DNA from: Nostoc favosum CHAB5714
GTDB lineage: Bacteria > Cyanobacteriota > Cyanobacteriia > Cyanobacteriales > Nostocaceae
NCBI RefSeq assembly: GCF_020829495.1
Contig: NZ_JAIVFQ010000044.1
Span: 1-56,380, forward strand
DNA: 56,380 bases
Reading direction: 5' to 3'
Shown: piece after piece, positions 8,236 to 16,788 of the stretch
Layout: each line of letters opens with the position of its first letter
How positions within the stretch are numbered: position 1 is the first letter of the stretch
Translations under genes and position numbers: made by a program
The notes under the pieces: model-generated
The model's database searches: none
Told to the model about the DNA's origin: nothing
What the model saw: the letters and a program-made list of their open reading frames with translations, nothing else

Positions 8236-10452
8236 TTACCTGCTTTGTATACCAATTAGATAGCTAGGGTGTGGATGTGAGAAGTTGCACTCTCGTGTGT
8301 ACATACGCACGACATTCTTAATAATTGATAGACCTACTTCACCAGAAAGAGTCATGATAGATTCTGGGTGAAATTGAAGTGCGGCAATTGGAAGGGTTTT
8401 ATGCTCAATGCCCATAATCACACCATCTTCTGAAATAGCTGTAACTTGCAATTCTTGAGGAAGGCGATCGGGTAGAGCAAATAACGAATGATATCTACCA
8501 ACTTCAAAGGATTGGGGTAAACCTTGAAACATGCCAGATTCTGGAGCTGTAACAACAACACGAGCCGATTTTCCATGTTGCGGATAATCAAGAATTCCTA
8601 ATTCACCCCCAAAAGCTTCAACAATTCCTTGTAACCCCAAACAAACCCCAAAAATTGGGATTTTTCGACGTATGCAGCTTGCAACTGTTTTGGACACATT
8701 AAAGTCACTAGGTCTACCAGGGCCAGGAGATAGTACAACGATGTCTGGAGATTCAATATCTAGAATTTGTTCACAGAAGCCATGACGTAGTGTTTTAACT
8801 GTGGCACCGGAAGAGCGGATATAGTTAGCAAGTGTATGTACAAATGAGTCTTCATGGTCAATTAATAAGACACGCTTGTTTGTTTCAGTTTTAGCTCGAT
8901 TGTTAAGGTTTAAACTGCATGACAAGTTGGACTCTTGCTGAGTCTGGTAAAGTGTTTGAAACAAAGCTGCTGCTTTAGTTATAGTTTCTTGGGCTTCGGC
9001 TTCTGGAATTGAGTCATAAAGAACTGTCGCACCCGCACGCACTTCTGCAATTGAGTCTTTAAGCTGGATTGTTCGCAGAATCAGACCGGTGTTCAAGTCG
9101 CCTTTGAAAGTGAAGTAACCAACTGCTCCACCATACCAACGTCGAGGGCTACGCTCATGCTGTTCAATAAATTGCATTGCTGCTCTTTTGGGCGCTCCTG
9201 TGACTGTGACTGCCCACAGATGAGTGAGAAATGCATCCAAGGCATCAAATTCAGGTCTGATTAAGCCTTCGACGTGATCTACTGTATGAATCAAATGACT
9301 ATACAACTCTATTTGGCGGCGGCCAATTACTCGTACTGACCCAGGTTCGCAGATTCGGGATTTGTCGTTGCGGTCAACGTCAGTACACATTGTCAGTTCA
9401 GCTTCTTCCTTGCGTGAGTTGAGCAGCTGAAGAATTTGTGTCGCATCCTCAATGGCATTTTTTCCACGCTTGATAGTGCCACTGATTGGGCAAGTTTCAA
9501 CACGCTTACCTTCGACGCGTACAAACATTTCTGGAGATGCACCAATCAAATATTCTCCACCCAGATTGCAGATAAATCCATAGGGGCTAGGATTTATTTG
9601 CTGTAACTTTCGGAAAAGTTCTGCTGGGGACTTTTGGCAGGCTTGAAAGAAGTTTTGACTAGGAACTACTTCAAAGAAATCACCTCGACGGAAATAATCA
9701 AGTGCTTTCTCAACTTGAAGAGCATACTCGTCAGGTTTGTGATCACAGGGTTGAGTGGGGGTATGGGATTTCCCTTTGTAATCAATGATTTCACCACTCT
9801 TTGGCAAACCTCTAGTACTACCATGCTTAGTCTCAAATTCATACTGCACTCTGAATGCACGTTGCAGGTAGTAGTCAACAATTAACAGTTCATCAGGTAG
9901 ATATAACAACATATCCCTCTGATCGGCAGAACGTTCAAGCTGCTTTGGCATTGGTTCAAATTGGAAAACCAAATCGTAGCCAAATGCACCATACAGCCCT
10001 AAATGTTGATCTTCTGGACTCTCAAAAGCAGATAAGATTTCCCGAACGATGTTGAAGACAGAGGGTTGTTTGCTGCGCTCTTCTTCGGAAAATAAATGTT
10101 CTGTTGGTCGAATTAATCCAGATAAATGCTTTGTTTCCCAATTAATTATCTGGAGTTGCGATCGCCCAAACAAACGCTCTGCTAAATACTGCAATAGTAC
10201 TACACCGCGATCATTATGAGCTGTAAGTGTAAAAAAGTTGTCAGTAGTAACGAGTTCTAAGGGTGGATTAACAAAACCTATCGCCCATCTTTTATATCTT
10301 CCAGGATATTCGTAGCTACTGGAAAATAAACCTCCACGTTGAGAATCAATACGTGATAAGACTTCATCAATCGCAGTTTCGATCAGTGTCTCAGTGATGG
10401 AGCGAGATATGCACACTCCACCTTTAGTTGTGTAGCAATGAGTATCAAACAT
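8236..10452 (-). CDS. trpEG: Fused anthranilate synthase (TrpE-TrpG)
   Basis: 738 residues encode both subunits, as in the Rhizobium-type fused enzyme. Chorismate plus glutamine gives anthranilate. The TrpE part has SSSYEYPGR near residue 45 (the N-terminal region that forms the tryptophan feedback site), PISGTIKRG, TMCTDVDRNDKSR and VTVTGAPK. The TrpG part begins near residue 525 with VLLIDHEDSF and has the nucleophile Cys in GVCLGLQG near residue 602 and the His/Glu pair in FHPES near 690. It lies just downstream of an O-methyltransferase scar and a 7-bp palindrome. Whether feedback inhibition is retained cannot be told by eye, although the SSSYEYPGR element is present. Confidence 0.94.
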   Translation of the reverse strand: MFDTHCYTTKGGVCISRSITETLIETAIDEVLSRIDSQRGGLFSSSYEYPGRYKRWAIGFVNPPLELVTTDNFFTLTAHNDRGVVLLQYLAERLFGRSQLQIINWETKHLSGLIRPTEHLFSEEERSKQPSVFNIVREILSAFESPEDQHLGLYGAFGYDLVFQFEPMPKQLERSADQRDMLLYLPDELLIVDYYLQRAFRVQYEFETKHGSTRGLPKSGEIIDYKGKSHTPTQPCDHKPDEYALQVEKALDYFRRGDFFEVVPSQNFFQACQKSPAELFRKLQQINPSPYGFICNLGGEYLIGASPEMFVRVEGKRVETCPISGTIKRGKNAIEDATQILQLLNSRKEEAELTMCTDVDRNDKSRICEPGSVRVIGRRQIELYSHLIHTVDHVEGLIRPEFDALDAFLTHLWAVTVTGAPKRAAMQFIEQHERSPRRWYGGAVGYFTFKGDLNTGLILRTIQLKDSIAEVRAGATVLYDSIPEAEAQETITKAAALFQTLYQTQQESNLSCSLNLNNRAKTETNKRVLLIDHEDSFVHTLANYIRSSGATVKTLRHGFCEQILDIESPDIVVLSPGPGRPSDFNVSKTVASCIRRKIPIFGVCLGLQGIVEAFGGELGILDYPQHGKSARVVVTAPESGMFQGLPQSFEVGRYHSLFALPDRLPQELQVTAISEDGVIMGIEHKTLPIAALQFHPESIMTLSGEVGLSIIKNVVRMYTRECNFSHPHPSYLIGIQSR

Positions 10453-10512
10453 TGGGGAATTCTCTCAAACTATTTAAAGAACACCATCTCCGACTGGGAG
10501 GGAAATTTCAGT

Positions 10513-10529
10513 TTAACCGTGTCGGTTAA
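10513..10529. promoter_or_regulatory. Short palindrome upstream of trpEG
   Basis: TTAACCG-tgt-CGGTTAA, a perfect 7-bp inverted repeat, lies about 60 bp upstream of the trpEG start codon in the gap after the FSP1-like gene. Its position would suit an operator, but there is no supporting second copy in the window. Confidence 0.3.
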
Positions 10530-10541
10530 CCATGATAACTT

Positions 10542-10607
10542 CTAGACTTTCACAACCTCGATAATGTCTGTGGAAAACTGAGTATAGATAACCTTGGTCA
10601 GCATAAA
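10542..10607 (-). pseudogene. Scar: C-terminal tail of an O-methyltransferase
   Basis: Directly after the stop codon of the flavoprotein gene, and in the same frame, the minus strand reads FMLTKVIYTQ, then STDIIEVVKV and a stop. The O-methyltransferase at 16789 ends FMLTKVVNTQ, then PIDIIEAVKV and a stop. This 21-codon match, including the stop codon, shows that a second methyltransferase copy once ended here or that a recombination event left its tail behind. Confidence 0.85.
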
Positions 10608-11735
10608 CTACTTCAAATTGATTCCTTTTCGATACATTGACACCAGCATGTCTTTAGACTTAATTATCTTGGCTATCCAGTTGCTTCCGAAGATTTCAAA
10701 GGGAAAATGTCCGACACCGTGATTCCTTCCTAAGGTAACAATCATTACCTGACTGCCAATGGCTGGTTTGTACTTTTTTAACTTTGAGGGTTGAATTGAT
10801 GGATTCATAAGAAGCTTCTCAAGGTTTTTGATAACTACTGTGGCGTGCTTATCAGCCAGCAAACCTAGCTTGTTTTCTGGAAGTGCTATGATGTCACCAA
10901 CAGCAAATATGTTGTCATAGCCCACAACACTCAAGTTCTCGTTCACCCTAACCCTACCAGCCTCATCCAAAGCATCTTTAAAGTACTCCTTTATGTATGA
11001 TGTGTCTGAAGTAGCCCCGGTACACCAAAAAAGCATGTTGTACTCAATTTGAGTTCCTTGGTCGGTGATGGCAACTTTGGTTTTAGCGGTCTCGTCGCAA
11101 TCTGTATGAACAACCTTTTCTTCAAAAATTAGGCGGACACCTTTGTTTTGCAGAAACTGAGCTGCATCTTCTTGTGGTTTTTTTGAGGTATCAGGTAGTA
11201 AATAGGGAGTCTTCTGAACCAATGTCACCTGTTTGCCAGGATAGTCTTCGACAATTTCTCCGGCGATTTCCACACCAACTGGACCACCACCCACAATGAG
11301 AATTTTCTGAGCGATGGTAAGTTGCTCGTTTACTGAAAAAAAGTAATTTCTCCTTTGTTCTGTTGTCCCCAGGTGCGCTTTCACCGAATCGTCAAAGTAG
11401 TTAGAGCCAGTTGCCAGCACTAAGTAGTCGTACTCGACTTTAACAATGGCGTTGTCTCCTTTAATTGATTCAACAACAACATATGCAGGCGTGGCATTCA
11501 CTGCCTTCCCCTGAATGTGGGTAACTTGAGGCAGGAATTCTGTATATGGAATAACGGCATCTTTTGCTCTTGATGGTTCGACAAAGAGTCGGGGAACTGC
11601 CATCGGGATTTCAAAAAAATCCTTGGGATCAATCAGTGTCACCTGAGCTTTGTTCTGGAGGTGGAAAGCAATTTTGTGTCCGGCAAGTCCACCCCCTACA
11701 ACAACGACTCGAACTTTAGAGTAAAGATTAGTCAT
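10608..11735 (-). CDS. FSP1/AIFM2-like NAD(P)H flavoprotein
   Basis: 375 residues with two Rossmann dinucleotide motifs: VVVGGGLAGH near residue 11 (FAD) and ILIVGGGPVGVEIAGE near 145 (NAD(P)H). The late AVGDI closes the FAD site. Overall it resembles the AIF-like/FSP1 oxidoreductases rather than standard bacterial ferredoxin reductases. The substrate is unknown. Within this cluster it could reduce a quinone-like intermediate or serve as an electron donor for a P450 or monooxygenase. The stop codon abuts the methyltransferase scar, so the 3' end of this gene marks a recombination joint. The last residues (RKGINLK) look normal, so truncation is not evident. Confidence 0.8.
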   Translation of the reverse strand: MTNLYSKVRVVVVGGGLAGHKIAFHLQNKAQVTLIDPKDFFEIPMAVPRLFVEPSRAKDAVIPYTEFLPQVTHIQGKAVNATPAYVVVESIKGDNAIVKVEYDYLVLATGSNYFDDSVKAHLGTTEQRRNYFFSVNEQLTIAQKILIVGGGPVGVEIAGEIVEDYPGKQVTLVQKTPYLLPDTSKKPQEDAAQFLQNKGVRLIFEEKVVHTDCDETAKTKVAITDQGTQIEYNMLFWCTGATSDTSYIKEYFKDALDEAGRVRVNENLSVVGYDNIFAVGDIIALPENKLGLLADKHATVVIKNLEKLLMNPSIQPSKLKKYKPAIGSQVMIVTLGRNHGVGHFPFEIFGSNWIAKIIKSKDMLVSMYRKGINLK

Positions 11736-11788
11736 GCTTTATACATATTCTGGAGTTGATTTTTTAGATTGCTAATTGCCCTGTTTTA

Positions 11789-13474
11789 TTAGCGATTAAC
11801 CATTGATGTACTACAGCTATCATCAGTGATACTTGCAACCTCATGCTTGGTAAACAATGTGTCTAAGTACGCTGCAAACTCATTTAAGGCGTTTGCCTGA
11901 CCTCGGTAAGCGATATATCCATCTGGTCGGATCAGGAATAGCGTTGAGGTATTATTAACGTTATAGCTCTTGTGTAAGCTGTGGTGCTCCTTGCCAATTA
12001 GATGGATGCAAATACTAGGTGAGTAGTGAGCAATCAATACCCGAAGTTTCGACTCCAGATCCTCAAACTGTTCCTCAGACCACAGCCCTTCAAAGACGAG
12101 CAGTTGATGTCCTGTCACCTTCAGAAGGCTAAAGATGCTTACAGGGTTGTTTGCATTGTTTTTTAAAAAGTCGTAGGGAGCGCGATCGCCTGCTTGCACA
12201 ATGTTGGTATTTTTTTTGATTTCAGGAAACTGGTGGACAATCGGGCTCGTTCGATAGTGAATCCATAATTGCATGATTAGCTTTAAAAACTTCTTTATGA
12301 GACCTGTACGTGTCATCAAAGCCGGTAGGTAATGACCAATCCACAATCGCAACTGTTGCAGCAAAGGGTTACTTGTAGACTGAAAGATAAAGCCTTTATC
12401 CGTTCCATTAAGGATGGTGTAGGAAATTGGCATACGCTCAGTTTCGTAACTTTCTAACAAACTGGAATGTGTTTCGCCTCTGACGACAAGAGCTAGCTTC
12501 CAACCTAAGTTGAATGCATCTCCAATGCCAAGATTCATTCCCTGTCCACCAGCGGGACTGTGGATGTGAGCAGCATCTCCAGCTAAAAAGCAGCGTCTAA
12601 CTCGAAAACGCTCAACTATACGACTGTGAATCTTGTACCGTGAAATCCAATTGGCACTATGAACCTTGATGTTCAAACCACTATGTTTATCCAAAGTCGC
12701 TTGGATATCCTCAACGCTAATTTTTTCCTTTGCAGCAAGTTCAGGCGGAACGGTAGCGATCAGGCGGTAATGGTTTTTGCCGACCATTGGGAAGAAAGCA
12801 AACATTCCCTGCCGGTAGAGGTTGGCGTAGTACTTATCACGATCTAGTGACCAAGTCATCTCGATATCTGCAAGACAAAACATCTGACCATAGGTACTAC
12901 CCTTAAATTCCAAATTTAGTTCATAACGCACAGTACTGCTGGCACCATCTGCGCCGACAACCCACTTGGCTGCGATCGTCTCCTCACTGCCGTCATCATG
13001 CCGAATGATAGCAGTTGTCTCATCAGATGTCTGTGTCAATTTGAGAAGTTCCGTCCGCCACTCAACTTGCATGCTGAACTCAGCAAGTGCATCAATCAAA
13101 AGCCGTTCCGTCTTACTTTGCTCTAGCACAAGCAAGTATGGATATGGAGTAAAACCCTCAGCCATTTTTGTCAGTGGTAGTAAAGGCAAACCACATCTTG
13201 CAGGTTTTCCTCTAATTAAAAGATGTACTTCGGTCGCTTTCTGTCCCTGCTCAATAGCTTTATCAGCAATTCGCAGCTTGTCCCATAGTTCGAGTGTTCC
13301 CGCATGAACCGCAAGTGCTTTTGACTCGGTGCTTGAACCGTTTTTGTTGTCGATAATCCGGAAGTTGATGTTGTAGTGAGCTAAAATGTTTGCCACAGTT
13401 AACCCAGTAGGACCTGCACCAATAATCAAGACATCGGTCTGACTGCAATTCACAAAGTTCAAATTTTGCGCCAT
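11789..13474 (-). CDS. FAD-dependent aromatic hydroxylase (phenol/PheA-TfdB type)
   Basis: About 561 residues from the ATG at 13474, which has GAGG 9 bases upstream; an earlier ATG at 13486 is weaker. It is a class A flavoprotein monooxygenase: IIGAGPTGLT near the N-terminus, GADGAS near residue 180, and GDAAHIHSPAGGQGMN near 300 are the three family motifs. The C-terminal 140 residues form the thioredoxin-like domain typical of phenol hydroxylase and TfdB. It would hydroxylate an aromatic ring with NAD(P)H and O2. A free (halo)indole or its hydroxylated derivative is a plausible substrate given the neighbours. Confidence 0.85.
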   Translation of the reverse strand: MAQNLNFVNCSQTDVLIIGAGPTGLTVANILAHYNINFRIIDNKNGSSTESKALAVHAGTLELWDKLRIADKAIEQGQKATEVHLLIRGKPARCGLPLLPLTKMAEGFTPYPYLLVLEQSKTERLLIDALAEFSMQVEWRTELLKLTQTSDETTAIIRHDDGSEETIAAKWVVGADGASSTVRYELNLEFKGSTYGQMFCLADIEMTWSLDRDKYYANLYRQGMFAFFPMVGKNHYRLIATVPPELAAKEKISVEDIQATLDKHSGLNIKVHSANWISRYKIHSRIVERFRVRRCFLAGDAAHIHSPAGGQGMNLGIGDAFNLGWKLALVVRGETHSSLLESYETERMPISYTILNGTDKGFIFQSTSNPLLQQLRLWIGHYLPALMTRTGLIKKFLKLIMQLWIHYRTSPIVHQFPEIKKNTNIVQAGDRAPYDFLKNNANNPVSIFSLLKVTGHQLLVFEGLWSEEQFEDLESKLRVLIAHYSPSICIHLIGKEHHSLHKSYNVNNTSTLFLIRPDGYIAYRGQANALNEFAAYLDTLFTKHEVASITDDSCSTSMVNR

Positions 13475-13719
13475 AAGGTACCTCATCAAATTGACAACAA
13501 AGGTTGTAAATTAGCTCTCGTGTGTTCGCTTTTGTCAGTCCCATAAACACTGGCTAAAACCCTCCCTCATTATTGCGTTAACTGACAAAAGTTTTCGGTC
13601 AACTGAAGGTAGGTTCTGGCAGAAACTTTAGCTCGTAACATACTAATGTTGAAGTGTCAAACGTACCTTTGTATCAAATAAGTCTTGCAATTAGATTCAA
13701 TCACTTTTCGTGATTGCAA

Positions 13720-14244
13720 CTATACTTGACTAATGGTGTAGTCTGAAGCGGGTAACGAAAACGTGTTGCTACCATTTTTATTTTCCCATAATTCTGCTGT
13801 TTTTGGGATCGTCAATAGTGGCTCAGACCAAAATTCTGCATGGGTATCCCAACCGGAAATTTTTAAAAGCTTTTCTCTAAATACACCTATTAAGATGAAG
13901 AGATAGCTTATTACCCAGCCACTTTTGACTAACCAGGAAAACTTATCATAGTACCCATTGTTCCACACGAGTATGCGCCGGAGGAAGGGATTGTTCCAAT
14001 TGTTGCCATACTTGCCGCTTAGCTTAATAAAGGTTTGTATGGAAACTCGGTATTTCAGCATTTTATATAACAAGCTCATAGTTGTAGCAACATAAAAATG
14101 TTCCTTTCTACCCCACTTCTCGTAGTCTTGGAAGGGCTTCATAGTCCGGTTATTTAAAAATGCATCAATGATGTCAGCTGCTCTTTCTGCTGATTCAAAT
14201 GCAATGTGTACTCCAGATGAGAAAACCGGATCAACAAATTCTGA
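13720..14244 (-). pseudogene. C-terminal fragment of a flavin-dependent halogenase
   Basis: The open frame runs from just after a stop codon at 14245-14247 and reads EFVDPVFSSGVHIAFESAERAAD. That is the conserved FxDPxxSxG segment near the C-terminal third of CmlS/PltA-like halogenases and related FAD oxidoreductases. About 150 further residues follow, of which the 140 after an internal Met look like an intact gene. There is no FAD-binding GxGxxG domain before it, because the SDR gene ends 33 bp upstream. I read it as the remainder of a third halogenase whose first two thirds were deleted. Translation from the internal ATG at 14142 cannot give a working enzyme. Confidence 0.75.
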
Positions 14245-14279
14245 TTAGTTTTGGCTTACACTTCAATTTGATTGCGGGA

Positions 14280-14945
14280 CTAATCAACACCGTATATGTA
14301 CTCTCGCTCCCAAGCTCCTTGCTCCTGAGCGTGAAGCTTCCAGTACTCCTGTGCAATCTTGTCTGGATCAAAGCGGGTTCCCGGTTGAATAAAGCCACAA
14401 ATTGTTACAGTAGCAACGTGAACACCGTCCTCCTCCAACTCCTGAGTAAGGCTAAAAGACAAATTACGGATGGCAGCTTTACCTAAACACATCGATGCCA
14501 CCTCTGGAAAAGGTTCTAGTGCCGATCCCCCACCTGATAACAAAATTGTTCCTTTGTTCTGTTTCCGCATATGTGGAACAACCTGCTGTACAGATACAAG
14601 AGCCCCTACCAAATTAACCTTGAAATCTTGGATAACCTTTGTAGCTGTGATGGTTGTTGGGTAACCTTGCTGAAGCTCGCCAGCATTATACACAAGCACT
14701 TCCGGGTGACCAAGAGTCTGTCGAATTTTCTCGAAAGCAGTCTCCAAAGATGAACAGTCGGATGCATCTGCACAAAAACCGTGGGTATTGACTCCTATAT
14801 CTTCGAGTCCTTTTTTGTAATCTTCTAATTTATCTAAGCGTCGTGCTAACAGTGCAATTTGATAACCCTCACGACCAAACTTCTTTGCAATTGCAAATCC
14901 TAATCCAGGTCCTACGCCTACCACAGCACAAATCTTGTTGCTCAT
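14280..14945 (-). CDS. Atypical short-chain dehydrogenase/reductase
   Basis: 221 residues with a Rossmann start GVGPGLGFAIAKKFGREG, the NAG motif (VYNAGELQ) and LLSGGGSALEPFPEVASM. Where classical SDRs have the catalytic YxxxK, this has MCLGK: the Lys remains but the Tyr is Met. I recall a bacterial SDR subfamily with this GKA pattern, so it may be a family trait rather than damage. It probably binds NADP(H). A reductive or isomerising step on an oxidised indole is possible but unproven. It ends with GVD, 35 bp before the halogenase fragment. Confidence 0.8.
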   Translation of the reverse strand: MSNKICAVVGVGPGLGFAIAKKFGREGYQIALLARRLDKLEDYKKGLEDIGVNTHGFCADASDCSSLETAFEKIRQTLGHPEVLVYNAGELQQGYPTTITATKVIQDFKVNLVGALVSVQQVVPHMRKQNKGTILLSGGGSALEPFPEVASMCLGKAAIRNLSFSLTQELEEDGVHVATVTICGFIQPGTRFDPDKIAQEYWKLHAQEQGAWEREYIYGVD

Positions 14946-15163
14946 AGAGAATACCTTTCTAATGTTGTTTCAGTCTGGGCAATACCCACTTTATTGTCTC
15001 AGAACTTGTAGGACTTACACATTGACAGAAGTTTTATTATGTGTACTTGCTCCTACCTGAAAAGTTGAACGGAAGTTAAGCTTGGAGAGCTTTTTTACTT
15101 CTCAGACATACTCTAACTAAGTAGACTTATTTTTTAATGAAATAGCCTGTAGTAAAGTATCTG

Positions 15164-16555
15164 TCAGACTTTACTTTTCACCACTAAATGCACACCCTTA
15201 GCAGGTGCAGTGTGGATGCCACGACGTACAGGTAGCAAAGGACGCTTTTCAGCCAGTGTGAATGTGTAGCGGGATAACAAACTTGCCAGTACCAATTTCA
15301 TTTCAAACATGGCAAATGCCATGCCAAGACAGCGACGGTTACCACCACCAAAGGGCAAGTATTCATAAGGAGAAAACTTACATTCTAGAAACCGCTCTGG
15401 GTTAAAACGCTTGGGTTCAGGATAAATATCTGGTCGATTATGGGTTAAATAAATACACGGAGACAGCGTCATTCCTTTTGGTAAATTGTAACCCATCAGT
15501 TGCATAGAGGTTTGCAAAATTCGCGGAAAACTAAAGGAAAAGACTGGATAAATCCGCAAAGTTTCACAGCAAACAGCATTTAAATAGGGCAGTTGAGAAA
15601 TTTCCATCGGATCTGCATTCTTTACATCAATGGAGTTAAGTTCTTGCAATAGTTTTTCTCTGACTTCTGGCATATAGTGAATCCAGTACAAACTCCATGC
15701 AAGAGCGGATGATGTGGTTTCATGTCCAGCAAACAGCAAGGTCATCAATTGATCGCGCAATTCAACATCTGTCATCGGTTGCCCAACTTCGTCACGAGCT
15801 GATAGTAATAAGCTCAGGACATCTTCACCTATAGATTTAGCTTGAGTGCGACGCTCAGAAATTTCTTGGTAAAGCAGTTCATCAAGTCGTTGCCTTTGTC
15901 GCAGGAAGTTCCCCCAAGGGGTTAATGGTCCTAAATCATGTTGCAGCGAGCGAAAAAAAAGCAAAACTACTTTTAAAGGAGAATGAAAAGAATTCAAAAT
16001 ATCCGTTAGATAGTTTCTAATCTGTTGATAACGTTCTCCTTCCTTTAGTCCAAAAATAGTGCGTAAAATTACTTTTAATGAAATCTCTTGCATCATTGAG
16101 CAAACTATAAATGATTGTCCAACAGTGATCTGGCTCATTGCTTGCTCGGCAATGTCACAAATTATTCTACCATAAGCCCGCATTCCTTCTCCATGAAAGG
16201 GAGGTATTAAAAGCTTACGCTTTTGTAAGTGGTGCTCACCATCTAGCAACATTAATGAGTTAGACCCTACAATAGGTTGTATTATTTGGTTTTCTTGCGA
16301 AACTGATTTAAACAAGCAAGAATCAGTGGTAAAAATTTCTTGAATTGCTTGGGGATTGCTGATAATCACTTGTGGAGGGAAAGCTCCAAATAGAGGAGCA
16401 AAAAAAATGTCCCCATAGCGTTTTTGCATTGTTTCGAGATAATTGATTGGTCTGAGAATTGCCCAAATAGTCTGCAGCCATCTTGGTTCGGGTGGTCTAT
16501 TTGGCAGTTTGATAATGGTTTGTGACGCGGATTTTTCTGAAAGTATAACCATCAT
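15164..16555 (-). CDS. Cytochrome P450, CYP110-like
   Basis: 463 residues with a complete P450 signature set: I-helix FAGHETTSS near residue 275, ETLR near 331, PERF near 386 and the haem loop FGGGNRRCLG with Cys near 409. The N-terminal KLPNRPPEPRWLQTIWAI style and overall look are those of CYP110, a family widespread in filamentous cyanobacteria. It is expected to be a conventional O2-activating monooxygenase, using ferredoxin electrons. In this cluster it could hydroxylate or couple indole units. A 230-bp gap with a strong foldback separates it from the methyltransferase upstream. Confidence 0.88.
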   Translation of the reverse strand: MMVILSEKSASQTIIKLPNRPPEPRWLQTIWAILRPINYLETMQKRYGDIFFAPLFGAFPPQVIISNPQAIQEIFTTDSCLFKSVSQENQIIQPIVGSNSLMLLDGEHHLQKRKLLIPPFHGEGMRAYGRIICDIAEQAMSQITVGQSFIVCSMMQEISLKVILRTIFGLKEGERYQQIRNYLTDILNSFHSPLKVVLLFFRSLQHDLGPLTPWGNFLRQRQRLDELLYQEISERRTQAKSIGEDVLSLLLSARDEVGQPMTDVELRDQLMTLLFAGHETTSSALAWSLYWIHYMPEVREKLLQELNSIDVKNADPMEISQLPYLNAVCCETLRIYPVFSFSFPRILQTSMQLMGYNLPKGMTLSPCIYLTHNRPDIYPEPKRFNPERFLECKFSPYEYLPFGGGNRRCLGMAFAMFEMKLVLASLLSRYTFTLAEKRPLLPVRRGIHTAPAKGVHLVVKSKV

Positions 16556-16657
16556 TATTTATCCTATTTTCTTAGTCATCAACTTGGGAACAATTTTACG
16601 TGAGTTCAACTGAGTAGATGTGAAGCCTGTAGCGATATGAGACTTGGATTCAAGAAG

Positions 16658-16768
16658 TAGGTAGCTTCTATTGGAGGAGAAAAGCAGACCTGTGAATAAG
16701 CTCTGCTTCAAACTTTAGTTTTTCTACTATGTTGGCTTCACTCCTCCAAGGTACAAATCTACTACCTA
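16658..16768 (-). other. Nested foldback / possible structured leader RNA
   Basis: Three nested complementary segments are seen: TAGGTAG (16658) with CTACCTA (16762), TTGGAGGAG (16671) with CTCCTCCAA (16741), and AAGCAGA (16682) with TCTGCTT (16702). The middle stem is 9 perfect base pairs. The element lies between the methyltransferase stop and the CYP110-like start, so it would be part of an intergenic mRNA segment. It may be a transcription or translation control element, or a decayed foldback transposon. Confidence 0.45.
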
Positions 16769-16788
16769 TTATTTAGTAGACCGATATT

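Noticed and set aside
9634..10055. Plus-strand reading frames opposite trpEG
   Set aside because: They lie wholly inside a strongly conserved gene on the other strand and show no family pattern or ribosome site.
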